NCBI GenBank assembly: GCA_021803205.1
Contig: JAJZMB010000020.1
Location: forward strand, 2,245-66,244
Direction: 5' to 3'
Origin: Bacillota bacterium
GTDB lineage: Bacteria; Bacillota; Sulfobacillia; RBS10-35; JAJYVN01
DNA: 64,000 nucleotides
Shown in pieces: positions 17,933 to 25,589 of the stretch. Each line of letters starts with the position of its first letter. Positions within the stretch are counted from its first letter, which is position 1. A model generated the notes under the pieces. The model did not search any database and was not told the origin of the DNA. It worked only from the letters and a program-made list of their open reading frames with translations. The translations under genes were made by a program, and so were the position numbers.

Positions 17933-18026
17933 TCGAGGGCTATAGTAGGGTGGGGACACCGGCGGGTGTCGAGCGCCGCGGCACGTTCGGTGCGCGACCC
18001 CGTCCGGCCCTCCGGCCAGACCACGC

Positions 18027-19124
18027 CTATCCGCGCGCCCCGGCGGCCTGCCCGATCTCCCCGCGTTCGAACAGATCAAGCAGCGGGGAGTCATCGATGT
18101 GCAGCGGGAGGTCCACCCGCGCCCGCCTACGCGCGGATTCATAGGTGGCGAAGATCAGCTCCGTCGCCCGCAGGGCCCGGGTCACCGACAACTCGGGATC
18201 GCCCCCCTGCTCCAAGCAGCGCAGCAGGTCTGCCGTCGCCGCGGCCACCGCCCCGCCCTCACCGGGACGGTCCCCCGATATGTCCGGCACCCGCCAGTCC
18301 ACATCGCCGCGTCCCCTGACGCGCACCGCCACCCGCTGGCCGTCCGCCAGACGCGGCCCGACCTCGATCAGGCCCTCGGTCCCGATCAACCGGTTGGCTG
18401 CGCCCAAGTTCGCGCCGCTCCCCGTCGCCAACAGGCCCCACACCCCGTCGGTATAGCGGAAATAGCTGAGGCCCTGGTCCTCGACCAGCGCGCCGAACAC
18501 GCGCCGCCCCTCGCGCAGGTCGATCTGTCCCATCACCCACTGCACGTCGCGGTCGCCGTGATAGAAATTCATCATGTCGAACCAATGCGTACCCCAGTCG
18601 AAGAGATTCGAGCAGCAGCACTCCATCCCGACCAGTTCGCCGATCACCCCTTCGCGGAGGAGACGGCGCGCAGCTCTGAACTGCGCCTCGAACCGCCGCT
18701 GGTGGGTGAAAATCAGCAGAGCGCCGGCCGCGCGGACCGCCTCCGCCATCCGCCGCGCCTCGCCCCAGGTCGGCGCCATCGGCTTCTCGCAATGGATCGC
18801 CCGCACGCCGGCGGCCGCCGCCGCGACTACCATCTCCGCATGCAACGACGGCCACGTGCAGACGGACACGATGTCCGGCCGCACCTCGGCCAGCATCGCA
18901 CGGTAATCCTCATACACCGCGGGCGGCGACGCCGGGTCGCCCTCCTCGGCCGCAAACGCGACGGCATTCTCCCGGCGGATGTCCGCCAACGCCACCAGAT
19001 CGCAACGCCCACTGGCACGGTAACCGTGCCAGTGTTGTATCCCGCGCGCCGCACCGGTCTCGCCTCCGGCGCCGCGCGGCCGCCCGCACCCGATGATCGC
19101 CACCCTGTAACGCCGATCCGCCAT
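18027..19124 (-). CDS. Gfo/Idh/MocA-family NAD(P)-dependent oxidoreductase
   Basis: 365 residues from ATG 19124; AGGAGG lies about 12 nt upstream, so GTG 19133 is possible. The Rossmann start is VAIIGCGRPRGAG, with an unusually long first glycine loop. HCEKPMAP follows, carrying the family's catalytic EKP Lys, then THQRRFEAQFRAARRL and WGTHWFDMMNF. Such enzymes oxidise or epimerise sugars, inositols and sugar acids. Monocistronic, with the repeated element CCGCAATGACGCCATCC at 19197-19213 about 75 bp upstream of the start. Substrate unknown. Confidence 0.88.
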   Translation of the reverse strand: MADRRYRVAIIGCGRPRGAGGETGAARGIQHWHGYRASGRCDLVALADIRRENAVAFAAEEGDPASPPAVYEDYRAMLAEVRPDIVSVCTWPSLHAEMVVAAAAAGVRAIHCEKPMAPTWGEARRMAEAVRAAGALLIFTHQRRFEAQFRAARRLLREGVIGELVGMECCCSNLFDWGTHWFDMMNFYHGDRDVQWVMGQIDLREGRRVFGALVEDQGLSYFRYTDGVWGLLATGSGANLGAANRLIGTEGLIEVGPRLADGQRVAVRVRGRGDVDWRVPDISGDRPGEGGAVAAATADLLRCLEQGGDPELSVTRALRATELIFATYESARRRARVDLPLHIDDSPLLDLFERGEIGQAAGARG

Positions 19125-19541
19125 GTGCCGCACCCACCTCCTGACCCATGTCCTTCCGCGACGGGACCGGGTCCCCTGCCGAGGGGCGTCGCGAGCGGAT
19201 GGCGTCATTGCGGAGGGGGGGCTTCGGCCGGAAGGCCTGGCAACCCGGGATGAGGGTCGGTGCAGGACCGTGGGAACCGCGGAGACCCAAGGGCGTGCGG
19301 GGCACGGGCATCCGGCGTGGGACCCGCCCGGTCCTCCGGCGGATGGCGATGCTGCGGACCGGTTTGCCCGGGAAACAGTGCCCGGTCCTTGGCGGGGCGG
19401 CGCTGGGTGTGCGCACCGGTCACCGGTGGGAACCCGGTGCCCACCACCGCCCCCAGGCTGAAGCCCGCGCCCGCGGGATGCGCGGCTTCCGCTGGCGTGC
19501 ACACCACCCCGGCAACTGCGCGGTGGCGCCCCCTGGGGTCA
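19125..19541. other. 417-bp gap: leader of the Gfo/Idh gene with a repeated element
   Basis: No gene seen. The minus-strand leader of the Gfo/Idh gene contains the repeated 17-mer at 19197-19213. Between it and the start codon are nested inverted repeats (CGCGACG...CGTCGCG enclosing CCCCT-CGGC-AGGGG), so the leader could be structured. Confidence 0.5.
19197..19213 (-). promoter_or_regulatory. repeated element, copy with 17-bp identity to 31174-31190
   Basis: Reads CCGCAATGACGCCATCC on the minus strand. It is identical over 17 bp to 31174-31190 and shares the core GACGCCAYCC with four other sites (27069, 27283, 46013, 47453). It lies about 75 bp upstream of the Gfo/Idh start. Possible operator; role unproven. 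Confidence 0.45.
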
Positions 19542-20504
19542 TCACAGCACACCCCGCTTGAAAATCTCCAGGGTCTGCTCCCACGAACGCAACCCGGACA
19601 CCGCACCGATCCGGGTCACGGCCAGACCACCGGTGACATTGCCAAGGCGCGCCGCGTCCAGGATCCCCCATCCCCGCGCCAGACCGGCCACGAACCCGGC
19701 ACAGAACGCATCTCCCGCTCCCGTGGTGTCCAGTGCCCGCACCGGCAGCGGCGGGAGCCGGACGCCCTGGGCCTGTCCGGCGGGCAGCACGTAGCAACCC
19801 TGCCCACCCATCTTCACCACCACATGCCGCGCGCCGAGGTCCCTGGCGCGAGCCGCCAACTCGGCGGGCTCGGTCGCACCCAGGATCCGTTGGGCCTCCT
19901 CCAGGCTCGGCAGGAAGTAGTCGACGTGCGCCAGGACCTGCCGCACCTGCGTCCAGCGCCCCAGGGGGTCCCACGCGGTGTCCAGGGTCACCGTCACGCC
20001 CAGGCGCCGGGCCCGGGCACACAGGCCCGCCAACGGTGCCCCGTCCAAGGTCGGCATCAGCCCGACGCCCCCCACGTGGAGCAGGGGGGCCGCCCCGCCG
20101 GCCTCCAGGTCCACCTCCTCCGCACGCAAGGTGCCATTGCCTCCCAGGGAGTGCAGAAAGGCACGCTCCCCCCCCGCGCCCACCAGAGCCATGGTGGCGG
20201 CGGTCGCGGTCGCGGGATCCGCCCGCACCCCACCGATGTCCAAGCCCTCGGCCGCCAGGGATCGGCACAGGAAGTCCCCCAGGGCGTCGGCGCCCACCTT
20301 GCCCAGGACACCGGTGGCCACGCCCAGCCGGGCCAAGCCGATGGCGGTGCTGGCGGCGCATCCGCCCACGTACAGGCCCATCTCCCCCACCAGGCGCAGT
20401 TCCCCGGGCGGGGGGAGCTCGTCCACCGGCCGAGCCACCATGTCCGCCACCAGGATGCCGAGACAGACCACCTCAAGTCCGCCCCGCCGTGCCACTGTCC
20501 TCAC
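19542..20504 (-). CDS. PfkB-family carbohydrate kinase
   Basis: 320 residues from GTG 20504, which overlaps the upstream gene's TGA (GTGA); GTG 20495 is an alternative. Ribokinase-fold marks: GGCAASTAIGLARLG near the N-terminus and the C-terminal signature DTTGAGDAFCAGFVAGLA with the catalytic Asp. It phosphorylates a sugar or related alcohol with ATP. Third gene of a minus-strand unit (SDR, Gfo/Idh, kinase), which together look like a short pathway that oxidises and then phosphorylates a sugar or polyol. Substrate cannot be named from sequence. Confidence 0.9.
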   Translation of the reverse strand: MRTVARRGGLEVVCLGILVADMVARPVDELPPPGELRLVGEMGLYVGGCAASTAIGLARLGVATGVLGKVGADALGDFLCRSLAAEGLDIGGVRADPATATAATMALVGAGGERAFLHSLGGNGTLRAEEVDLEAGGAAPLLHVGGVGLMPTLDGAPLAGLCARARRLGVTVTLDTAWDPLGRWTQVRQVLAHVDYFLPSLEEAQRILGATEPAELAARARDLGARHVVVKMGGQGCYVLPAGQAQGVRLPPLPVRALDTTGAGDAFCAGFVAGLARGWGILDAARLGNVTGGLAVTRIGAVSGLRSWEQTLEIFKRGVL

Positions 20505-21655
20505 TCCGTCCGGGGCACGGCCGTCCAGCCGGACCCGCCCGCCGAGCGGTAGATGGCGTCGATGTGCGCGTGGACGGCCACGGCGTCCGCAAAGGACGGC
20601 CCCGCCGGCCGGTCCGCCGCCACCGCCTCCAGAAAAGCGAATTGCGCCGCGACGTGCGCCCGGGTCCAGCCGACGGAGAACTTGGGCGCCGGGGCCACCG
20701 CCGGCGCCGGATAGCGTTGGACGGTGGCGAGTCGCTGAAAGCCGCGCTCCGCCTCGGGACGGTCGCCGTCGTACCAGTACAGCCAGTTGGGATCCATGAG
20801 GTTGAAGGCGATGGCGCCCTTGCTGCCGTGCACCTCCAGCCGCAGTTCGTCCTCCGTGCCCGTGGCACACCGGCTCGCCTCCAGCGAGCCCACCGCTCCG
20901 CCGCGGAAGCGCAGCAGCGCCTGCGCGGAGTCCTCCACGTCCACCTCTTCCATCTCGCCCGGCCGTTCGGCCGAGGGCCGGCGCCTGATGAAGGTCTGCA
21001 CGCTGCCCTGCACCTCCGCGGCGTCGCCCACCAACACCCGCATCTGGTCGATGAGGTGGGGGCCCAGGTCCATGAGCACCCCACCCCCCGTTGCCGCGCG
21101 GCGCAGGCGCCAGGCCATCGGCCGCTTGGGGTCCACGTAGCCGGAGTGCAGATAGAGCCCCCGGAAGTGAAACACGTCTCCGAGCTGCCCCTGGCGCACC
21201 ATCGCCTGCGCCTGCATCAGGGCGGGCAGGAAGCGGTACTCGGCCGTGATCTGGTGGTGGATCCCCGCCCGGCACGCCGCGGCCAGGATGCGGCGCGCAT
21301 CCTTCAGGCCGGTGCACAGAGGCTTCTCGCAATAGATGTGCTTGCCCGCGGCGATCGCCGCCTCCAGCACCGGCAGGTGCTCGGAGTTGGGCGTGCAGAT
21401 GTCCACCACGTCGACCTCCGGGCTCTCCACCACCCGCCGCCAATCCTCGGTGTGCCAGACGAAACCGGCGCGGGCGGCCGCGTGGGCCGCGACGCCGGGG
21501 ACCACATCGGCCACCGCCTGCAGCACCGGGATCGCCGGCAGCGGGTCATAGAAGATGGGAATGGCGCGATAGGCGTACGCGTGGATCCGCCCCATCTGCC
21601 CGTACCCGATCATGCCGATGCGCAACCGCCCGGCATGTTCCGTTCCCGTCGCCAT
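20501..21655 (-). CDS. Gfo/Idh/MocA-family oxidoreductase
   Basis: 384 residues from ATG 21655, GGGAGGG nine nt upstream. N-terminal Rossmann motif IGMIGYGQMGRIHAYAY, then YCEKPLCTG with the catalytic Lys, and EYRFLPALMQAQAMV. The C-terminal domain carries GGGVLMDLGPHLIDQM, with the conserved G-x-x-x-D-x-G-x-H pattern. It resembles inositol- and sugar-dehydrogenase relatives. It overlaps the kinase start and follows the short-chain dehydrogenase at 21914 by 258 bp. Confidence 0.92.
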   Translation of the reverse strand: MATGTEHAGRLRIGMIGYGQMGRIHAYAYRAIPIFYDPLPAIPVLQAVADVVPGVAAHAAARAGFVWHTEDWRRVVESPEVDVVDICTPNSEHLPVLEAAIAAGKHIYCEKPLCTGLKDARRILAAACRAGIHHQITAEYRFLPALMQAQAMVRQGQLGDVFHFRGLYLHSGYVDPKRPMAWRLRRAATGGGVLMDLGPHLIDQMRVLVGDAAEVQGSVQTFIRRRPSAERPGEMEEVDVEDSAQALLRFRGGAVGSLEASRCATGTEDELRLEVHGSKGAIAFNLMDPNWLYWYDGDRPEAERGFQRLATVQRYPAPAVAPAPKFSVGWTRAHVAAQFAFLEAVAADRPAGPSFADAVAVHAHIDAIYRSAGGSGWTAVPRTE

Positions 21656-21913
21656 TACCGGATCCCTCCCGTCGCGCCCTCGCCGGCCGGGCGCAGGACA
21701 GCCCGCGCCGCCCCCTGGGCAGGGGTGCCCGAAGACCCACCGCGCCCCGACCGGGTGGGCGGTTGCCAGATGTTCCGCCCGCAACAGACCCTGGCGCCCC
21801 AGGCGCCGAGGACCCGGCCGCCATCACCGGCGCGGGTCGCTCCCTGGCGCCCCGCACGTCGGCGACCACGGCGGGCCACGCCTTCCGCGCCGCTGGCGAG
21901 CAGCCCGCGCCGT

Positions 21914-22693
21914 TCACAGCGAGATCATGCGGCTGGTCACCCCACCATCGACATACACCGACTGCCCCGTAATATACGAGGCGGCCTCGGTGCAGAGGAA
22001 CAGATAGAGCGGCGCCACATCGGCAGGGGTCCCCACCCGCCGCAGCGGCACCTCGGCGGACCAGCGGTCGCGGTCGAACCGCTCCATCCGCGCATACCGC
22101 TCCACTTCGATGGGACCCGGAGACACGCAGTTGACTCGGATGCCATGCGGCCCAAACTCGGTGGCCAACGAACGAGCCAGCATGGCCAGTCCGCCCTTGC
22201 TGGCCTCGTAGTGCGCGTGGTCCGGTCCGGCCACCAGGCCATGCACCGAACCCGTCAACAGGATGCACCCTCCCTGTCGACCACGGTCGATCATCCCCTG
22301 GGCCACCTGGCGGCAGGCGAAGAACACGCCGCGCAGGTTGATATCGAGCGTCCGGTCCCAGACCTCCGGCGTGATGGCCAGTACCGGCGTGGGATCGGTG
22401 ATTCCGGAGACGTTGATCAGGTGATCCACCGGACCCAGTTCCGCCTCGGCCGCCCGGATCAGAGCGTCCACTTCGTCCAAGCGCCCGAGGTCGCAGGGAC
22501 GGCTCAGCACCCTGGCCCCGTTCCGTCGCGCCTCCTCCTGCACGGCCCTGGCTCCGACGGCGTTGGTCGTATAGGAGAAGTACACGGCCGCTCCCGAGGC
22601 GGCAAACTGCCTGACCACCTCCGCGCCGATGCCTGTGGCGCCCCCGGTCACCAGGACCACCCGTCCGCTGAAATCAAAGGACACTCCCTGCAC
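21914..22693 (-). CDS. short-chain dehydrogenase/reductase (SDR)
   Basis: 259 residues from GTG 22693, chosen because AAAGGGGG lies 8 nt upstream. Cofactor motif TGGATGIG, NVSG in the position of NNAG, catalytic Ser in LLTGSVHG and Tyr/Lys in HYEASKGGL, then the usual VNCVSPGPI and C-terminal YITGQSVYVDGG. A classical NAD(P)-dependent sugar/alcohol dehydrogenase. It is the first gene of the minus-strand sugar unit with the Gfo/Idh enzyme and PfkB kinase. Confidence 0.93.
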   Translation of the reverse strand: MQGVSFDFSGRVVLVTGGATGIGAEVVRQFAASGAAVYFSYTTNAVGARAVQEEARRNGARVLSRPCDLGRLDEVDALIRAAEAELGPVDHLINVSGITDPTPVLAITPEVWDRTLDINLRGVFFACRQVAQGMIDRGRQGGCILLTGSVHGLVAGPDHAHYEASKGGLAMLARSLATEFGPHGIRVNCVSPGPIEVERYARMERFDRDRWSAEVPLRRVGTPADVAPLYLFLCTEAASYITGQSVYVDGGVTSRMISL

Positions 22694-23298
22694 CAGACGA
22701 ACCCCCTTTACACACCTGGACACGCCGGCCGTGTGCGGCGCGCCGCTCGCCGGGCATCCTGCACGCCCCCGCCGCATCCGCCGGGATGTGCCGGCAGCGG
22801 ATCGAGGGATCCGGTCCGTGGACGGTACCGGTGCGGCCGGAGGCCCGCCACGCGGCAGGAACGCGTCTTCACTGCCCGAGCCGGCGGGACAGCGCTCCGT
22901 GCGTGGTTGGCGCCGCAACGCACAGGTCCTGCCCCACGCTCTGCGCAGGTGCGGTCCCGGGCCATGGCCGGAGGCCTCCGTCAGCGGTACCGACCTGCGC
23001 CCGTGCGGCTTCTCCCGTATCGAACGCTTGCGACGGACCCCTGTGGGCAATCGCTCGCCAGCCCTCCGCCCGGAGACCCCACCCCGAGATGACGCCTTCC
23101 GGGCGCGGGCTCTTGCAGGGAAGAGCACGATCCGGTCGTACCCTGGAGGCAGGGCCAAGACAGGGGATGCGGGATCCGGATGCCGGCACCGGCGGCGCCG
23201 ATCGAGCGCACATCACTGGGGTAGCTGGTCCAGCCCCGGCACCGCAGGTCCCGGACCGGTCGGAACAGGCGCCGGTCGGCGACCCGGATGCGGTACGT
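22694..23298. other. 605-bp divergent gap without a supported gene
   Basis: Lies between the divergent SDR and acetyltransferase genes. An open frame continues upstream of the acetyltransferase, but its composition is Arg/Pro-rich and no ribosome site supports it. Promoters for both genes should lie here; I could not pick a clear -10/-35 pair. Confidence 0.4.
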
Positions 23299-24132
23299 AT
23301 GGCCGCCGCGGCGGACGGATTGGGGATGTTCGGGGTGGAGGGGGGCACCGAACCGGTTCGGACCGTGGTGACGCGGCCGGATATCGTCCGGGGAATGCGC
23401 GAGGTGGGCCTGGGCCCCGGGGCGGTGGTGCTGATGCATTCCTCGCTGTCCTCGATGGGCCATGTCGCAGGCGGAGCCGACGCGGTCGTCGACGCGCTGC
23501 TGGAGGTGGTCGGCCCGGCCGGTCTGGCATCGGTGCCGACCCACACCTGGGGTACGGTCAACGCTCGCCAGCCGGTGTTCCATGTGGCCCTGAGTCCGTC
23601 GATCGTGGGACGGATCACCGAAGTCTTCCGGCACCGGCCGGATGCGCTGCGCAGCCGGCACCCGACGCACAGCGTCGCGGCCATCGGCTGCCGATCCGCC
23701 GAGTACGTGCAGGGCCACGAACTCGGTCAGACGCCCTGTGGGCGGCAGAGCCCTTACGGCCGCCTCTGCGCCTGGGGCGGCCACGTGCTCTTCCTGGGAG
23801 TGCAGCTGTCCTCATGGACACTTGTCCACGCGTTCGAGGAGTGGGCGCCGGTCCCATGGGTCTTCGACCGCTGGGAAAACCTGTACACGGTGCTGGAGGA
23901 CGGCACGGTCATCCCTGTACCGTCGCGGCGGCACACGGCGGATCCCGGCTGTCGGAGGGACTTTCCCGCATTGGAACCGCTGCTGCAGCGGCACGGGCTG
24001 ATCCGCTACGGACGGATCGGCGAGGCGACACTGCGCCTGGTCGACGCGGCGGGAGCCGAACGGCTGCTGCTGCCACGCCTGCGCGAAGACCCCGACCTGG
24101 TGCTCAAACGGCGGGCCCGGCCGGTGGTGTGA
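23299..24132 (+). CDS. AAC(3)-family N-acetyltransferase
   Basis: 277 residues from ATG 23299, a length typical for the family; ATG 23326 is an alternative and neither has a strong ribosome site. Family marks: VLMHSSLSSMGHVAGGADAVVDAL near the N-terminus (given as a landmark), PTHTWGTV, RHPTHSVAAIG and HELGQTPCG, matching aminoglycoside 3-N-acetyltransferase and YokD-like proteins. Environmental members often have unknown acceptors, so antibiotic resistance should not be assumed. Confidence 0.88.
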   Translation: MAAAADGLGMFGVEGGTEPVRTVVTRPDIVRGMREVGLGPGAVVLMHSSLSSMGHVAGGADAVVDALLEVVGPAGLASVPTHTWGTVNARQPVFHVALSPSIVGRITEVFRHRPDALRSRHPTHSVAAIGCRSAEYVQGHELGQTPCGRQSPYGRLCAWGGHVLFLGVQLSSWTLVHAFEEWAPVPWVFDRWENLYTVLEDGTVIPVPSRRHTADPGCRRDFPALEPLLQRHGLIRYGRIGEATLRLVDAAGAERLLLPRLREDPDLVLKRRARPVV

Positions 24133-24243
24133 CCCTGGGGCTGGGGGAACATCCGCCGCCCGCTTCGCGCTTGTCGGGTTCGGATACAGGCGGCATGAGC
24201 GCCCCGTGCCCTGATACGGTGACCCTGGTGGGGGGTGGCTTCG

Positions 24244-24510
24244 ATGTCCGTCGATCCGCGCAGGATCGCCCGTGGTCTGGACCGACTCCGCCGGGCACTG
24301 CTTTTTCCCGGCGGCGGCGGCGGGCCCGTCGGCAGTGCGGACCTGGAACCGGCGCTCGCGGGGGCCGGCGGCGGGACGGACCAAAGTCGGCCGGCCCTGG
24401 TCTGCGTCTTCTGCGGAGCGCGGCGGCATGTGATCCCGCATCGCGGCAAGGGCATCTGTGTCGACTGCGTCGGGGAGATCCGGCGCATCGTCAGCGCGGA
24501 GGACGACTGA
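24244..24510 (+). CDS. small ClpX-type C4 zinc-ribbon protein
   Basis: 88 residues from ATG 24244, with GGGGGG nine nt upstream; GTG 24235 is an alternative. The C-terminal third reads CVFCGARRHVIPHRGKGICVDCV, a C-x2-C-(16-17)-C-x2-C arrangement like the N-terminal zinc domain of ClpX. A Gly/Ala-rich linker precedes it and the N-terminus is basic. No ATPase is attached. It could be an adaptor or a free-standing zinc-ribbon regulator; function unknown. Confidence 0.65.
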   Translation: MSVDPRRIARGLDRLRRALLFPGGGGGPVGSADLEPALAGAGGGTDQSRPALVCVFCGARRHVIPHRGKGICVDCVGEIRRIVSAEDD

Positions 24511-24564
24511 CGGCCGCGGGACCGCCGGCTCCGATGCTCGGTCCGGCCCGAGCGTCACGCGAGT

Positions 24565-24687
24565 TTAGTACTGTCCTCCGCACTGGTAGCAATTGGCGAC
24601 GGAGACGGTCCAGAACATCTGCTCAGCGGTCGGAGCGGCGGCCCCAAAGGGCGTGAACGGACGGGCAGGCCCGCTTCGCCGCTTCAT
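24565..24687 (-). CDS. possible 40-residue peptide ending in CYQCGGQY
   Basis: ATG 24687 with GGGGTGGGG a few nt upstream. The product has a basic, Pro-rich start and an uncharged C-terminus (TAEQMFWTVSVANCYQCGGQY region) with a C-x2-C. The composition differs from ordinary off-frame translation and is reminiscent of a modified-peptide precursor core. No modifying enzyme is nearby and the reading frame is short, so this is a tentative call. Confidence 0.3.
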   Translation of the reverse strand: MKRRSGPARPFTPFGAAAPTAEQMFWTVSVANCYQCGGQY

Positions 24688-24790
24688 GAGTCCCCACCCC
24701 GGCCCAGGCCCTGCCAGCGGGAGGGCGCTGTGAGCGGGGTCAGCAGAAAACCCGTAGGGGGGCCTGACAGGCCGCCGGGGACCCGGGAAG

Positions 24791-25024
24791 GGGCGGTGGC
24801 GTGGGACCGGGCCGATTCTGGCAACGGACGCGGGCCGCGCGAGAGCTCTCCGGTCCGGGTGGGAGTCCCGGCGTACGGGGCGCTCCCGTGCCCCGTACGC
24901 CCGAGTCCGCCTGTCGCCTACGTCCCGTGAAGGGCAAATCCAAGGCCGAAAGGGGCGAAATCCTGGTCGGGCGGACGGTGTGGAACGCCGCAAGAGCGGT
25001 TTGTACACATTTTTCTAACCAGGC
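24791..25024 (+). mobile_element. TnpB-type transposon right end, copy 2, with no tnpB
   Basis: This 234-nt segment closely matches 3877-4109, and the match ends at the same base. It keeps a perfect 10-bp hairpin (GCGTACGGGG, 24871-24880, with 24891-24900) where copy 1 has a different but still paired sequence. It also keeps the subterminal CCGC-AAGA-GCGG (24988-24999). No tnpB-like coding sequence is attached upstream. If transcribed, the guide would begin at 25025, immediately next to a 49-bp sequence that recurs at 30954-31002. Confidence 0.75.
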
Positions 25025-25028
25025 TGCT

Positions 25029-25077
25029 CCAGATCCGCGTCGTTCTCGGTGACTTGCCTGAGCCACAGTGAATTGCG
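25029..25077. repeat. 49-bp repeat shared with 30954-31002
   Basis: Gapless hand alignment gives 40 of 49 identities with 30954-31002. It begins four nt beyond the transposon right end. Either both are remnants of one decayed gene or this is an unrecognised small repeat. Confidence 0.6.
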
Positions 25078-25324
25078 ACCACAGGTCGGGATTGCGGTCT
25101 GCGTCCGCCAGAAAGCACGGGGCCGTATGGGGGGGCGCAGACCCGCGGTGCCGCACCCGGTACCGGAATCGGCTCCGCGTCCTGCAACCCGTCCCGTGCC
25201 GTTACGCCGTCACCCCGGTCGCGGCCATCCCCGCCGAAACCGGGGGTCAGCCCGGCCGCGGCAGCCCCACGGCCTCGGGATGGAGCAAAGCGCCCCCCGG
25301 CCAAGCCACAGCTCCGTCCGGCAG

Positions 25325-25354
25325 GTGACGGAGGACTGACCCAGGGGCCATAAT
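25325..25354 (+). promoter_or_regulatory. possible sigma-A-type promoter upstream of solute-binding protein gene
   Basis: GTGACG (25325-25330), 18-bp spacer, CATAAT (25349-25354): 4/6 and 5/6 matches to the -35 and -10 consensus, in very GC-rich surroundings. It would give a leader of about 230 nt for the gene at 25590. Confidence 0.35.
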
Positions 25355-25589
25355 GGTCGCATGGAAGCTGGACAGTCCTGGCAACGGACTCCGCTTTGAC
25401 GTCCGCTTTCGCGTCCGGGCAGGAATGCCGGCGCCCGTGATGCCCTGAAGCACACCCCGGACTGGAGCCGTGGCGCACCGCCGCGTAAACGACACCTCGA
25501 AGGCGGGAGCGGCCGAAGACCGGGACGGGCGGAAAGAGGGCGGGCCGAGCGATCGGTTGGTACGCACGTTTCTCAATCGGGAGATACGC

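Larger units (their letters stand above)
17263..18026. other. 764-bp gap without a convincing gene; hairpin-rich
   Basis: Reading frames cover this gap on both strands, but none has a ribosome site plus family-like sequence. It holds two strong inverted repeats, at 17814-17855 and 17903-17932, listed separately. The stretch 17580-17760 has slightly lower GC and might be a decayed gene or insertion, but I cannot identify it. Confidence 0.5.

Noticed and set aside
19733-23092. Plus-strand open frame of more than 1100 codons
   Set aside because: It is the complement of the kinase, Gfo/Idh and SDR genes. The product is Arg/Pro/Ala-rich with no family features, as expected for antisense frames in high-GC DNA.
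23299-24132. Calling the AAC(3)-family gene an antibiotic resistance gene
   Set aside because: Family membership is clear, but environmental members have unknown acceptors and there is no resistance-island context.
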